Under the pieces are notes generated by a model. The model did no database searches, had not been told where the DNA came from, and saw only the letters and a list, made by a program, of their open reading frames with translations. The translations under genes were made by a program, and so were the position numbers. Shown one piece after another: positions 1 through 10,290 of a DNA stretch of 64,000 nt. The DNA is from Bacteroidales bacterium (GTDB lineage Bacteria; Bacteroidota; Bacteroidia; Bacteroidales; Muribaculaceae): positions 1-64,000 of the forward strand of contig CAJTFH010000003.1 in the NCBI GenBank assembly GCA_910575545.1, in the 5' to 3' direction. How positions within the stretch are numbered: the first letter of the stretch is position 1; the number at the start of each line of letters is the position of its first letter.

Positions 1-81
1 GATTCCCTGCTCTATGCAACCAACCGTGCGTTGGCAGCTCTTGGTTCTGAACTCAATATCAATTTTACCCATGCGGCTTAG
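1..81 (+). CDS. C-terminal fragment of an unidentified protein
   Basis: The first 81 bases are open in frame 1 and end in TAG at 79-81, giving 26 residues that finish ELNINFTHAA. The gene begins before the window, so no domain can be assigned. It is followed by about 90 bases without coding signal and then by a convergent minus-strand remnant. The reading is supported only by the open frame at the window edge. Confidence 0.4.
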   Translation, partial: DSLLYATNRALAALGSELNINFTHAA

Positions 82-170
82 TATAAATTAATTTTTACGA
101 CTTACTTATCAATTTAGTTTTAATGGTGAATATATCTGTTGCATATGGTGTGGCACGTTTCGAGGAGATT

Positions 171-554
171 CTATTTGGCTACAATCATTTGAGCGGAAGC
201 ACGTGTTACGCCCCTTGTAAGGATGCTGGCAATATAATTGCCGTCTGCTAAGGAACTGACATCAATGCTTACAGATGACTGGTCATTTGCTACAGAGATT
301 CGTCTGACGATATTTCCATTCCAGTCTTGAATCAGGAATTCTCTATCTAAATCGAAAGACGGAAGATTATGGCGTAGTTCTGTGACACTCCGAGCCGGAT
401 CAGGGGATATTGTAATTTCATAAATATAGGGCTGTATGCCTTCCCCCCAATTACCTTTTGGCGCGCGGATGATTTTAGGTATGCGGTTATGTCCTGGATT
501 GATTTGGCTGCAATATAAGTGTTTTTGTTTTCTTGTGCAATAAAAATTTAAAAT
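171..554 (-). pseudogene. Truncated secreted protein with T9SS type A-like C-terminal sorting domain
   Basis: An open minus-strand frame runs from a TAA at 555-557 down to a TAG at 171-173 without any ATG start. The last roughly 80 residues fit the Bacteroidota type A C-terminal sorting domain: a start like ITISPDPARSVTELRHN, a central LIQDWNGNIVRRISV strand, then VSSLADGNYIASIL and a Lys-rich end. Such domains direct outer-membrane translocation and cell-surface anchoring by the type IX secretion system. The large N-terminal passenger is missing, so this is probably the 3' remnant of a degraded gene. A non-ATG short gene is the alternative. The sorting-domain call is by pattern recognition only. 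Confidence 0.5.
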
Positions 555-560
555 TTAACA

Positions 561-578
561 AGATGTTTTTAAACATCT
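561..578. repeat. 18-bp palindrome AGATGTTT-TT-AAACATCT
   Basis: A perfect 8-bp inverted repeat with a 2-base centre lies just beyond the 5' end of the truncated sorting-domain frame and about 230 bases before feoAB. It could be an operator for a dimeric regulator of feoAB or the scar of the event that truncated the neighbouring gene. No nearby promoter matches TAnnTTTG exactly, so no function is claimed. Confidence 0.35.
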
Positions 579-808
579 ATTCGAGGCGTCATATTAGGTT
601 TCCAAAGGAAACTGTTGATTTCAGTCAACGCTATATGTTATTGGAAGTATCACATAGAGGTGTTAATTTGTGTTATTATTCAAAGTGGTTTCATATAAGT
701 GGTGTGTGGTGACGATAATTATTGCGATATTTGCATGGGTTTTGTTGGGAGTGCCCGGTGTTGCATTGCCATACGGGGGTTCTTAAATGGATAGTAGACC
801 TGCCAACT

Positions 809-3211
809 ATGAGGTTATCTGATTTGAAAAGCGGCGAATCTGCCGTGATATTAAAGGTGCTGGGGCATGGGGCGTTTCGCAAACGTGTCATGGAGATGGG
901 ATTTGTCAAAGGGCGTGTGATAACGTCGATACTTTCAGCCCCGTTGAAAGATCCGGTGAAATACCGCCTGATGGGTTATGAGGTTTCGCTTCGCCGCAGT
1001 GAGGCGTCGATGATTGAGATTCTACCCCTTGAAGAGAACCTTGAACCGGCCGGGTCTGATGCCGGTTCGAAACTGATTGAAGAGTTCGGCGGGGAGCAAA
1101 GAGAAAGATACGAAACTCATCGCCATGTGATAAATGTTGCCCTTATAGGTAACCCTAATTGTGGCAAGACGTCGCTTTTCAACATCGCTTCGGGATCTCA
1201 GGAGCATGTGGGGAACTACAGCGGTGTGACCGTGGATGCAAAAACCGGGACATTCCGTCACGGCGGCTATACATTCAATATCATAGACCTTCCGGGAACG
1301 TATTCCCTTTCGGCATATTCTCCAGAAGAGCTGTATGTGCGCCGGTATCTTCGCGACAATAATCCTGATGTGATTGTCAATGTTGTTGACGGTTCAAACC
1401 TGGAGCGTAACCTCTATCTCACAACCGAACTGATTGACATGGATCATCCGATGGTGATCGCGTTGAATATGTTCGATGAAATGCGTAATGCTGGCACTAT
1501 TTTCGATTATGAGGCTTTGGGCAGCATGATAGGTGTTCCAATAGTTCCGACTGTCAGCCGTAACGGAGAGGGTGTTGGCAGTTTGTTCGACACGATAATT
1601 GAGGTCTATGAACGGCGCAATACCGTGGTGCGTCATGTGCATGTGAGGTTAAGCCATGATCTTGAGAAGGCTGTGGCCGACGTGAAAGATGCCATTAAGG
1701 CCGACAAAACCGTCAATCCCCATTATTCACCAAGATATCTTGCCATTAAATTGCTTGAGGGGGATAACGAAGCGCAGGAAGCATTGGCTGATGCTGCTTC
1801 CCGGGATGTAATATTGGCTCTCCGCGACAGCAAACTGCGGGAACTCTCGAGGTTGCATCCTGATGAGGATATTTCTTCTATGATAGCAGGGGAGAAATAC
1901 GGTTTCATTGCCGGTGCTCTTGCCGAAACATTGCAGAAAAAAGAGCAGGAGAGGGCTGACACTACCCATATAATCGATGCGTTGGTAACCAACCGGTTGT
2001 TTGGGTTTCCCATCTTCCTGTTGATTATGTTTGTGATTTTCTGGATAACGTTTTTTGTGGGGAGTTACCCCCAGGAATGGATTGAAAGGGGAGTGGGGTG
2101 GCTGGCATCAGCGGTGAATGCAAATATGCCAGAAGGCCCTCTTAAAGACCTTCTTGCCAATGGCATCATCGGAGGTGTAGGAGGAGTGATTGTTTTCCTG
2201 CCTAATATCCTTATCCTGTTTTTCTTCATCTCTTTTATGGAAGATTCAGGCTATATGGCCAGGGCAGCGTTTATAATGGACCGGATAATGCACCGTATAG
2301 GGCTGCATGGTAAATCGTTTATTCCGTTGGTGATGGGATTCGGATGTAATGTTCCGGCGGTTATGGCGGCGCGTGCAATTGAGAGCCGCTCAAGCCGTGC
2401 GATAACGGTGCTTATAACCCCGTTTATGTCATGTTCGGCCCGATTGCCGATTTATGTGCTTCTTATCGGGACATTTTTCGAAGTTCATGCAGCGCTGGTT
2501 TTCCTTGGCATGTATGTGCTTGGTGTGGTTGTGGCTGCCCTAACAGCAAGACTGCTTAGGAGATTTTTCTTCAAAAAAGATGAAACTCCGTTTGTCATGG
2601 AGCTTCCTCCCTACCGTGTGCCGACAATGAAAACTTCCTTGAGGCATATGTGGGGGAAAGGGAAAGAGTATCTTAATAAGATGGGGGGCATTATTCTGCT
2701 GGCATCGGTAATCGTGTGGGCGCTTAACTTCTTCCCCTTGAGGGGCGAAGACCCTCGCAACGTGGAACGTGAGAATATTGAGGAGAGCAGCAGTATTGAT
2801 CCGGCCCGTGATTCTTATCTTGAGATGATGGGAAAAGCTGTTAATCCGGTTCTTGAACCTCTCGGTTTTTCATGGCGTGCAACGGTGGCTGCCATTGCAG
2901 GAATACCGGCCAAAGAGATTGTGGTTTCTACCATGGGGGTGCTTTATACCGGTAGCGACGAGGCAACCGAAAGCACACTTTCGGCAAGAATCTCCTCTCC
3001 GTTGCCTGGTGCCTCTGCATCTGATTTCAACCGGGCGAATGCATTGAGCTTTATGATTTTCATACTGCTGTATTGCCCTTGTGTGGCCACAATCGTTGCA
3101 ATAGTCAAGGAAACACGTTCTTGGCGTTATGGGCTTTTCACAGTAATATATAATACAGCTGTTGCGTGGTTGCTGTCGTTTATCGCCTATCGCATCGCAT
3201 TGTTGTTTTAA
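809..3211 (+). CDS. feoB: Fused FeoA-FeoB ferrous iron transporter
   Basis: The 800-residue protein imports Fe(II) across the inner membrane. Residues 1-75 are a FeoA-like SH3 domain (MRLSDLKSGESAVILKVLG...). A FeoB GTPase domain follows, with G1 GNPNCGKT near residue 114, G3 DLPG near 160 and G4 NMFD near 220. The C-terminal half holds two Gate-type membrane regions, including MGFGCNVPAVMAAR and AGIPAKEIVVSTMG. FeoA-FeoB fusions are common in Bacteroidales. The reading frame is open back to a TTG at 722, but ATG 809 is chosen because FeoA homology begins exactly there. A possible Cys-containing loop (LYCPCVAT) lies near the C-terminus. The gene stands close upstream of the 3241 gene. Confidence 0.95.
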   Translation: MRLSDLKSGESAVILKVLGHGAFRKRVMEMGFVKGRVITSILSAPLKDPVKYRLMGYEVSLRRSEASMIEILPLEENLEPAGSDAGSKLIEEFGGEQRERYETHRHVINVALIGNPNCGKTSLFNIASGSQEHVGNYSGVTVDAKTGTFRHGGYTFNIIDLPGTYSLSAYSPEELYVRRYLRDNNPDVIVNVVDGSNLERNLYLTTELIDMDHPMVIALNMFDEMRNAGTIFDYEALGSMIGVPIVPTVSRNGEGVGSLFDTIIEVYERRNTVVRHVHVRLSHDLEKAVADVKDAIKADKTVNPHYSPRYLAIKLLEGDNEAQEALADAASRDVILALRDSKLRELSRLHPDEDISSMIAGEKYGFIAGALAETLQKKEQERADTTHIIDALVTNRLFGFPIFLLIMFVIFWITFFVGSYPQEWIERGVGWLASAVNANMPEGPLKDLLANGIIGGVGGVIVFLPNILILFFFISFMEDSGYMARAAFIMDRIMHRIGLHGKSFIPLVMGFGCNVPAVMAARAIESRSSRAITVLITPFMSCSARLPIYVLLIGTFFEVHAALVFLGMYVLGVVVAALTARLLRRFFFKKDETPFVMELPPYRVPTMKTSLRHMWGKGKEYLNKMGGIILLASVIVWALNFFPLRGEDPRNVERENIEESSSIDPARDSYLEMMGKAVNPVLEPLGFSWRATVAAIAGIPAKEIVVSTMGVLYTGSDEATESTLSARISSPLPGASASDFNRANALSFMIFILLYCPCVATIVAIVKETRSWRYGLFTVIYNTAVAWLLSFIAYRIALLF

Positions 3212-3240
3212 TCTGACTTCAATCTCTAAATCTTTCTCTT

Positions 3241-4092
3241 ATGTCGTTTTGTAGAAGCGGAGTCACTGTTATTTTGCTATCGGCCGGGTTTGTGGCATTG
3301 GCGCAGAACGAACCTGTGGATTCGTGTGGTGTCATATCCGCTCCATTACCAATTAATCCAGTAGAAGAGATCCAGACTCCCGAATCACACCTTGATACAC
3401 ATACTCCGCACTTTCCGGTTACACCAGGTTTCGGAATTGGCCACGAAGGATTGCGCCAGGTTAATCCGTTAGCCACTTCGCTGCCTCCTTTAGGGTATGT
3501 TCCCGGACAGGCACCGATATATTCATGGGGTAGCGGTGGATTCTTTGCCACGGGTTCACGCCAGAATCTCCATGGCCTTATGGGAATTGAATCTGGCACT
3601 CTCGATTTCCGTCAGCGTGTCGGGGCATTAACTATATCATTGTTTGCATCTGCCACAAAGTATGGCTATTTCCGAGGGCTCTCCACTTCTTATGGGTTTG
3701 GCGGTTCTTTATCGTATGATTTCAATGATAAATTAGGAATGACCGTCTTCGGTTCTTATGCGTCATCGCCTGTGGGAATGAATCAGGCGGCCATGTTAGG
3801 TTATGTTTCCTCTCCGGTGATTGGCGGATATCTTGATTGGCGTTTTGCCGACCATTGGGGGGTGAAAGTAGGTGCACAGAGCTACCGCTCGATAGCCTAC
3901 GGACGATGGGAGACCCAGCCTATAGTAATGCCATACTACCGCACATCATCAGGCGCGGAAATCGGCATTGACGTAGGGGGCATTCTTTACCAGGTAATCC
4001 GTCAAGCGTCTGGCGGCAGCTGGGGAAATCCAGGCAATCCCACCATCGGTCGCCCCGACTTCGGACCTCCTCCGGTTGCCCCGCGTCGTTGA
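3241..4092 (+). CDS. Secreted or outer-membrane hypothetical protein
   Basis: The 283-residue protein begins with a signal-peptide-like hydrophobic stretch (VTVILLSAGFVALAQ) followed by a cleavage-like AQN. A Pro-rich linker leads to a region of alternating hydrophobic and aromatic residues (LTISLFASATKYGYFRG, FGGSLSYDFNDKLGMTVFG) that looks like outer-membrane beta strands. The C-terminus is Pro/Gly-rich. I do not recognise a named family. It starts 30 bases after feoAB on the same strand and may be co-transcribed with it, but no functional link can be shown. Confidence 0.7.
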   Translation: MSFCRSGVTVILLSAGFVALAQNEPVDSCGVISAPLPINPVEEIQTPESHLDTHTPHFPVTPGFGIGHEGLRQVNPLATSLPPLGYVPGQAPIYSWGSGGFFATGSRQNLHGLMGIESGTLDFRQRVGALTISLFASATKYGYFRGLSTSYGFGGSLSYDFNDKLGMTVFGSYASSPVGMNQAAMLGYVSSPVIGGYLDWRFADHWGVKVGAQSYRSIAYGRWETQPIVMPYYRTSSGAEIGIDVGGILYQVIRQASGGSWGNPGNPTIGRPDFGPPPVAPRR

Positions 4093-4101
4093 CGGTTTGA
4101 T

Positions 4102-6609
4102 TCAGGCCAAGGTTACAACGGTGATGCCTGCACCGCCGAATTGCACATGTTCATCGCGGTAGGACGCCACTCCGGCCACTGTGTCGAGATATTGGCGTAT
4201 GGCCTGGCGCAGGGCACCGGTGCCTGTTCCATGGAGAATACGCACTTCCCCTTGGTTGAATTGTATGGCATCGTCGATGAAATAGGTGACAGCCTGGATG
4301 GCTTCATCTGCACGCATTCCCCTTACGTCGATTTCGCGTTTGAATTGCAGTTGGCGCTCGCGGAGTGTGTCGGTTGTTGCGGCGCTTACAAATGAAGCTG
4401 CCGACGCCCCTGAGGCCGGTTGTGAAAGGGTGCGTTTCAACCGCGATAACTTGACTGTGGTTTTCAGCATCCCGAAGGCTACTATGGCATTCTTACCGTT
4501 GATTTCAAGGACTTTGCCCGGGGTGCCCTGCCCATCGAGTTTTACATTGTCTCCGACTGCGAGAGGTTGGCTGTTTTCTTTTGCTGCGTTATCATCTGCT
4601 GATGCTTTTTTTGTTTTCGGAGCTTTTTTCAATAGCTTGTGCTCTTCGTTTTTGCTTGATAGCATTTCCTGCTTATCATGAGCCATGCGTTGCCGGGCTT
4701 CACGAGTACGCTCCTTGTCGGCTTGTGTTTCGCGGATCTCGCGAATGGTTCGTTCTATCACGGCATTGCTTCCTTCAAGAATTCTCCGAGCCTCGTCTTT
4801 AGCCTCCGACAGTATTTCGCGCCGTTTGCTCCGCAGGTTCTCGGCATCTGACTCGTAGCGTTCAAGCACCTGCTCTATCTTTTTTTCTTTCATCCGGATG
4901 GCTTGCCGCTTGTTTTCCCAATAACGGCGGTCGCGGGCGATATCGAGCAGATATTTATCCATGTTTATATAATCACTGCCGACAATCCGGGATGCTTCGT
5001 CTATTATTGAAGCCGGCAAGCCTGTTTTTCGTGCGATTTCAATGGCGAAAGAGCTTCCGGCATTACCGATGGATAGTTTGAACATCGGTTTCATCTGCTG
5101 CCGGTCGTAGAGCATCGATCCGTTAATAAGGCCCTCTGTTTCTTCGGCAAACTGCTTCAGGTTTTGATAATGTGTGGTTATAACTCCCCACATCTCCTTT
5201 TCGTTGAATTCTTTAAGTATGGCCTGTGCTATGGCACCGCCAATCTGAGGTTCGGTGCCTCCGCCGAATTCATCTATGAGAATCAGCGAACAGCTGTTCC
5301 CGCAATTCAGGAAATGTTTCATGTTGCGTAGGTGGGAGCTGTAGGTCGACAGGTCATCCTCAATCGATTGGTCATCGCCTATGTCGATGAATATGTCGTT
5401 GAAAATGCCGATATGCGAGTTTTCGTAAACAGTCGGCAACATTCCGCATTGGGTCATGTATTGCACAATTCCCACAGTTTTCAGGCATACCGATTTTCCA
5501 CCGGCATTCGGGCCGGAAATAACCAGTATGCGTGACCGGGGAGTAAGAGTAATGTCGAGCGGCACTATTTCTTTACCGTGTCTTCGCAGCGATTCGAGTA
5601 AGACCGGATGGGTGGCATGATACCATTCAAGCTCGGTGTCGTTGCTAAGATGTGGCATAGTGGCGTCTGTGTCGCGTGCATAAAGGGCTTTGGCCATGAT
5701 GAAATCGAGCTGACCCATTATTGCATAGCTCCCAAGCATTTCGGGGATATATGGGCGCATGGTTGATGTGAGTTCTGCCAGGATGCGCAGAATCTCACGG
5801 CGCTCTTCCATCTCAAGCTCACGTGCCCTGTTATTGATTTCTACTATCTCAGCCGGTTCGATGAAGTAGGTTTTTCCTGTAGCGGATTCATCGTGCACGA
5901 TACCGTTGATTTTCCGTTTATGCATCGGTGCGACGGGTAATACCAGACGCCCGTCGCGCACGGTGGGTGTAACATCTTTTTCAAGATAACCTGCTGTTAC
6001 GGCTTGCGAAATCACACGCCGCATTATTGAATTGACAGAAGAGGATACTTTGGATAGTTCCGACCGGATTTCAGCAAGATAGGCAGAAGCATTGTCGCGC
6101 ACATTGCCGAGATGGTCGATAACGCGATCGATTTGCCGGGTGATTTCCGGAAACACAATCAGACCGGAACATAAGTTGCATAATTCGGGGCAGGCCGACG
6201 CCTTCTCTTCAGAAGAGTCTCCGCGATTGAAATAATCGTATATGTCTGATATGGTCTGTAGAGATTGCCGTATTCGCAACAGTTCGTCAAGCCCTACTGC
6301 CGCTCCCTCTACGCGGCAACGTTTTAATGCTCCGGTAACATCGTGGAGGTTGCGCAACGGCAACGGATCGCTACCATTGGCAATTGAAAGCATTTCTGCG
6401 GTGAGGCGGAGGCTTCCGGAAATCACTTCGAAATCGTTACCGAAAGCCATGGCATCAACGTTCTCCCGTCCAAGAACGGAACCACATAATTCCTTTAGCC
6501 GGATTCTTATTGCGTCGAATCCGATTTTCTTCTCAAAGTTGTCTGGATATATCAAACCTGTTGCAGTTTTATAATTTGCATATGACGGCAAAGATTGCCG
6601 CAGTGGCAT
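4102..6609 (-). CDS. mutS2: MutS2 family ATPase/endonuclease with C-terminal Smr domain
   Basis: The protein of up to 835 residues matches MutS2, a MutS-like clamp linked to suppression of recombination and rescue of collided ribosomes. Visible parts are the N-terminal core (YPDNFEKKIGFDAIRIRL), Walker A GPNAGGKS near residue 364, Walker B LILIDEFGGGTEP near 440, a long charged coiled coil near 520-620, and a C-terminal Smr domain (REIDVRGMRADEA, LHGTGTGALRQAI). Homologs usually begin with an IYPxNFExKIGFD motif, so the TTG codon at 6555 is a credible alternative start to ATG 6609. It is convergent with the 3241 gene, and the regulator at 6769 is divergent from it. Confidence 0.93.
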   Translation of the reverse strand: MPLRQSLPSYANYKTATGLIYPDNFEKKIGFDAIRIRLKELCGSVLGRENVDAMAFGNDFEVISGSLRLTAEMLSIANGSDPLPLRNLHDVTGALKRCRVEGAAVGLDELLRIRQSLQTISDIYDYFNRGDSSEEKASACPELCNLCSGLIVFPEITRQIDRVIDHLGNVRDNASAYLAEIRSELSKVSSSVNSIMRRVISQAVTAGYLEKDVTPTVRDGRLVLPVAPMHKRKINGIVHDESATGKTYFIEPAEIVEINNRARELEMEERREILRILAELTSTMRPYIPEMLGSYAIMGQLDFIMAKALYARDTDATMPHLSNDTELEWYHATHPVLLESLRRHGKEIVPLDITLTPRSRILVISGPNAGGKSVCLKTVGIVQYMTQCGMLPTVYENSHIGIFNDIFIDIGDDQSIEDDLSTYSSHLRNMKHFLNCGNSCSLILIDEFGGGTEPQIGGAIAQAILKEFNEKEMWGVITTHYQNLKQFAEETEGLINGSMLYDRQQMKPMFKLSIGNAGSSFAIEIARKTGLPASIIDEASRIVGSDYINMDKYLLDIARDRRYWENKRQAIRMKEKKIEQVLERYESDAENLRSKRREILSEAKDEARRILEGSNAVIERTIREIRETQADKERTREARQRMAHDKQEMLSSKNEEHKLLKKAPKTKKASADDNAAKENSQPLAVGDNVKLDGQGTPGKVLEINGKNAIVAFGMLKTTVKLSRLKRTLSQPASGASAASFVSAATTDTLRERQLQFKREIDVRGMRADEAIQAVTYFIDDAIQFNQGEVRILHGTGTGALRQAIRQYLDTVAGVASYRDEHVQFGGAGITVVTLA

Positions 6610-6731
6610 TGCAAAGTTGTTTATCTGTCTGGAAAAGGCAGATAGTTGCTATGCAGATACAAAGTTAGTGATTTCTTTTCGGTTGATAAATACCCCTATT
6701 CTTAGGTATGGCGGCATTGGTTTTTTTTGAA

Positions 6732-6739
6732 TAATTTTG
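6732..6739 (+). promoter_or_regulatory. -7 box TAATTTTG for the hemerythrin-LuxR regulator
   Basis: TAATTTTG matches the Bacteroidota -7 consensus TAnnTTTG and lies 30 bases before ATG 6769. Because transcription would start near 6745, this box argues against the upstream in-frame TTG at 6727 and for the ATG start. A convincing -33 TTTG at standard spacing is not visible. Confidence 0.5.
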
Positions 6740-6768
6740 CAGTGCCGTCCACAAATAGCGGCAAGATT

Positions 6769-7704
6769 ATGATAAAGTCGTCTATAAAATATCTGGCAAC
6801 CGATAAAGTCAGGGACTTAGTTGAGGATAATAACCAATTGTTACTGGTACTTAATCGTTTCCATATCCCTTTCGGCTTTGGAGAGCAAACAGTCTGTGAG
6901 ATTTGCGAGGAACGAGATATTGATTGTCCCACCTTTCTCGCAATTGCAAATCTTATCAGTGGCAAACGATTCACTATTAATGAAATTGAATTACCGACAC
7001 TATTGTCTTATCTAAGGGAGGCTCACTCTTATATTTTGGATTTCCGTCTGCCGGATATACGGGAAACTCTTGTCAGTGCCGTGCATCAGCAAAGACTTGA
7101 TGAGGTGGCTGTCCACATTATCAGATTTTTTGATGAATATGCCGATGAGGTATACAGTCACATGGATTATGAAAACCGTATAGTTTTTCCTTATGTTGAA
7201 GAGCTGTTAAAAGGCAATGCCACACAGGATTTCAAAATATCTCATTTCGCTTCAAAGCATGAGTCGGTTGTGTCTAAGCTCAATGAACTGAAAGATATAT
7301 TCCTGCAACATTATGCGATGCCGAATACAAGGATGCTAAACCGGGCCTTGTTTAACCTGTCGGCATGTGGTGAAGATCTGGTTTCCCATTGTGAGATTGA
7401 GAATCTAATCCTGGTACCTTCTGTGGAAGCTCTTGAGAAAGATGTTTATACGACAAATAGAAATCAACAGGAGCGCCCATCAGGTAATTATGAATTGACC
7501 CAAAGGGAGAAAGACATAATACGTCTGGTCGCTCATGGCTTGGCCAATAAAGAAATTGCCGATAGACTTTCTCTTTCATTCCATACAATAACAACTTATC
7601 GTAAAAACATCAGTGCCAAGCTAAACATCCATTCCACGGCGGCGCTAACAATTTATGCCATACTTCATGGGATTGTGAATCCTAAGGAGATAGAATTAAA
7701 GTAA
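6769..7704 (+). CDS. Hemerythrin-domain LuxR-type transcriptional regulator
   Basis: The 311-residue protein has three parts. The first about 70 residues resemble the short N-terminal domain of ScdA/YtfE-like iron-sulfur repair proteins (LLLVLNRFHIPFGFGEQTV). Residues of about 85-230 carry spaced His and Glu residues typical of a hemerythrin four-helix bundle (HIIRFFDEYADEVYSHMDYENR, shown in part; SHFASKHESVV; HCEIENLILVP). The end is a LuxR/GerE helix-turn-helix (LTQREKDIIRLVAHGLANKE, TITTYRKNISAKL). A di-iron sensory domain joined to a DNA-binding domain suggests direct sensing of oxygen, NO or iron. It sits immediately upstream of the xusABC-like operon, which it may regulate; this is inference. 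ATG 6769 is preferred over TTG 6727. Confidence 0.82.
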   Translation: MIKSSIKYLATDKVRDLVEDNNQLLLVLNRFHIPFGFGEQTVCEICEERDIDCPTFLAIANLISGKRFTINEIELPTLLSYLREAHSYILDFRLPDIRETLVSAVHQQRLDEVAVHIIRFFDEYADEVYSHMDYENRIVFPYVEELLKGNATQDFKISHFASKHESVVSKLNELKDIFLQHYAMPNTRMLNRALFNLSACGEDLVSHCEIENLILVPSVEALEKDVYTTNRNQQERPSGNYELTQREKDIIRLVAHGLANKEIADRLSLSFHTITTYRKNISAKLNIHSTAALTIYAILHGIVNPKEIELK

Positions 7705-7725
7705 GTCATAAAATAATTCCTTCAG

Positions 7726-7759
7726 CGAGGGTATACCAATATCGGGATGCCCTCGTTTT
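7726..7759 (+). terminator. Rho-independent terminator after the hemerythrin-LuxR gene
   Basis: CGAGGG at 7726-7731 pairs with CCCTCG at 7750-7755, followed by TTTT. It lies 22 bases after the regulator's stop codon and separates that gene from the xus-like operon, which has its own promoter. Confidence 0.65.
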
Positions 7760-7821
7760 CGTTATATACCCTCCTATAAATGGTATGCCTGTGGCCAATA
7801 AATAAATCCGACTTTTGGGAA

Positions 7822-7852
7822 TTGCGGGCTTATTAAAGGCGAGGTAATTTTG
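7822..7852 (+). promoter_or_regulatory. Bacteroidota promoter of the xusABC-like operon
   Basis: A TTG at 7822-7824 is separated by 20 bases from TAATTTTG at 7845-7852, a full match to the -7 consensus TAnnTTTG. The start codon at 7872 follows 19 bases after the box, giving a very short leader. No Fur-type palindrome was identified with confidence. Confidence 0.65.
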
Positions 7853-7871
7853 CAATCGATTTCAAATAGGA

Positions 7872-10268
7872 ATGAAAAAGATTGCAGATATGTGTGAAAG
7901 ATTCCGTTTTTATGTTTTAGTTGTATTGTTCCATACGCTTCCCATCCTAACTTCGGCAATGTCGCCTATGGGTATGATTTCAGGCAAAGTGCTATCTGCT
8001 TACGGGGAAGCGATAGACTATGCCACCATATTCCTGAAAGGTACGGAATATTCCTGTTTTACCAATGAGCGGGGATTATACCACCTGAAAGCCCCGGCAG
8101 GTAATTACACAATGGTGTTTTCTTCCGTTGGATTTGAGAAATCGGAACACAAGGTTGAAATCCCGGCTGATGGCAGGATTAAGCTGAATGTCAAATTGAA
8201 ATCGTCAACGCAGCTGGCTGAGGTGATAGTAGTGGGCAGTCAGGTCAGCAAAGTGAAAAATTCGGCATATAACGCCGTTGCGGTGAATACGCAGGATTTG
8301 GTCAATACCACAAAGACCCTCAGTGATGCCCTCGGCAAAGCTCCGGGAATGAAGATAAGGGAAAGTGGCGGTGTCGGCTCCGATATGGCTGTCACTATGG
8401 ATGGCTTCAGCGGGAAACATATCAAGGTCTTTATTGACGGGGTTCCGCAGGAGGGTGTGGGCGGTTCTTTCGGGCTTAACAATATCCCTGTCAACTTTGC
8501 CGAGCGCATAGAGGTTTACCGCGGGGTCGTTCCCGTGGGTTTCGGAACAGACGCAATAGGCGGCATAATCAACATCGTTACCCCGAAGCGCAGACGGCAA
8601 TGGTTTGTTGATGCCTCATATTCATACGGCTCGTTCAATACGCATAAATCTTATGTCAATGTAGGCCAGGCTTTGCAAAACGGGTTCAAATACGAGATAA
8701 ATGCCTTTCAGAATTATTCCGACAACGACTACTGGATTGATTCACCGGTAGAGGATTTTGTTACCGGGGCTATAAACCGCAAGAAAAAAGAACATGTACG
8801 CCGCTTCAATGACACATACCATAACGAGGCGGTTGTTGCCAAACTTGGATTTGCAAATAAGCCGTGGGCAGACCGAATGTTGGTGGGATTCACATACTCC
8901 CACATGTATAAGGAAATACAGACCGGTGTGCGTCAGGAGATAGTATATGGCCGTAAACACCGTCACGGTCATAATCTGATGCCCTCTGTCGAATATTTCA
9001 AACGTAACCTGTTTGTCAGGGGGCTTGATCTTTCATTCAATGCCAGCTACAATAGGAATGTGACGGTGAATGTCGATACAGCATCTGTAAAATATAACTG
9101 GAGAGGAGAAACTGACAGGCTTAATTCTCCCGGAGAACAGGCATATCAAAATGCCAAGGCGGATAACAACAACTGGTCAGCTGCCTTCACTGCCAACTAC
9201 AGGCTCGGACAAAACCATGTGTTCACACTTAACGATGTGTTCAATTCATTCCGCAGGTCAAACGAAAATCTGCTGACCTTCCCGACAACAAGGGATGAAA
9301 TTCCGAAAGTGACAAGCAAGAACATAGTCGGTATGTCTTACCGTTATATGCCGAATACAAAACTGAACCTCACCGTTTTTGGCAAGCATTATAACCAATA
9401 CGTTTCCGGCTCTATTGCGACATCCTCAGCGCAGGATAATTATGAACGGACTTCACGGTCTGTCAATTACTGGGGCTATGGTGCGGCGGGAACATTTTTC
9501 ATGCCATTGGGATTCCAGTTGAAGATGTCATACGAAAAGGCATTGCGTATGCCAACGATTGAGGAAATGTTCGGCGATGAAGATTTGGAGATGGGCGATA
9601 TGGCACTCAAACCTGAATCCAGTCATAATGTCAACCTCAATCTCAGCTACAATGCAATTTTCGGAAGCAACATATTATACGTCGAAGCCGGGTTTATTTA
9701 TCGTGATACCCGCGACTATATCCAACGCAACATCATGTCGCTAAGTGGTGGTAAGTTCGCAGCATCGTATGTGAACTATGGTAAAGTCAAGACCGATGGA
9801 TTCAGTGTATCGGCGAGATACAGCTTTTCCAAATGGTTGAGTATAGGTGGCAACTTTACACAAATGAATATCCGCGACAATATGCTGACGGCAATGAACA
9901 GCATGGTCTCTAACGTATCATACAGGGAGCGTATGCCTAACCAGCCATATATGTTCGCCGATTCAGATGTGAATTTTTACTGGGTAGGACTCGGCAACAA
10001 GGACAATACTCTCACTTTGACCTACGACAACCAATACACGCATAGTTTCTGCTATTATTCATCAAATCTTGGAGATAACAGCGATGACTATATGGTGCCT
10101 GACCAGTTCGCCCATAATATCACTATAAGTTATGGAATCAAGCGCGGACGTTACAATTTGTCATTAGAATGTCGCAATCTTACCGATTCAAGGCTCTACG
10201 ACAATTTCAGCCTTCAGAAAGCCGGACGGGCTTTTTATGGCAAGGTGAGAATTTATTTTGGGAACTAA
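7872..10268 (+). CDS. xusA: TonB-dependent outer-membrane receptor, XusA-like
   Basis: The 798-residue protein has a signal peptide, a carboxypeptidase-D regulatory-like domain ([38 protein letters not shown]), a plug domain with the [20 protein letters not shown] and IDGVPQEG segments (residues of about 150-260), and a 22-strand-type barrel ending in Phe-Gly-Asn. The next two genes encode a DUF4374 lipoprotein and a PepSY membrane protein. That trio matches the XusABC system of Bacteroides thetaiotaomicron, which imports enterobactin-type xenosiderophores. The receptor would carry the ferric siderophore through the outer membrane using TonB energy. The name rests on gene order and domain content, not on an alignment. 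Confidence 0.85.
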   Translation: MKKIADMCERFRFYVLVVLFHTLPILTSAMSPMGMISGKVLSAYGEAIDYATIFLKGTEYSCFTNERGLYHLKAPAGNYTMVFSSVGFEKSEHKVEIPADGRIKLNVKLKSSTQLAEVIVVGSQVSKVKNSAYNAVAVNTQDLVNTTKTLSDALGKAPGMKIRESGGVGSDMAVTMDGFSGKHIKVFIDGVPQEGVGGSFGLNNIPVNFAERIEVYRGVVPVGFGTDAIGGIINIVTPKRRRQWFVDASYSYGSFNTHKSYVNVGQALQNGFKYEINAFQNYSDNDYWIDSPVEDFVTGAINRKKKEHVRRFNDTYHNEAVVAKLGFANKPWADRMLVGFTYSHMYKEIQTGVRQEIVYGRKHRHGHNLMPSVEYFKRNLFVRGLDLSFNASYNRNVTVNVDTASVKYNWRGETDRLNSPGEQAYQNAKADNNNWSAAFTANYRLGQNHVFTLNDVFNSFRRSNENLLTFPTTRDEIPKVTSKNIVGMSYRYMPNTKLNLTVFGKHYNQYVSGSIATSSAQDNYERTSRSVNYWGYGAAGTFFMPLGFQLKMSYEKALRMPTIEEMFGDEDLEMGDMALKPESSHNVNLNLSYNAIFGSNILYVEAGFIYRDTRDYIQRNIMSLSGGKFAASYVNYGKVKTDGFSVSARYSFSKWLSIGGNFTQMNIRDNMLTAMNSMVSNVSYRERMPNQPYMFADSDVNFYWVGLGNKDNTLTLTYDNQYTHSFCYYSSNLGDNSDDYMVPDQFAHNITISYGIKRGRYNLSLECRNLTDSRLYDNFSLQKAGRAFYGKVRIYFGN

Positions 10269-10290
10269 TCGTAATAATATAAGATATAGA

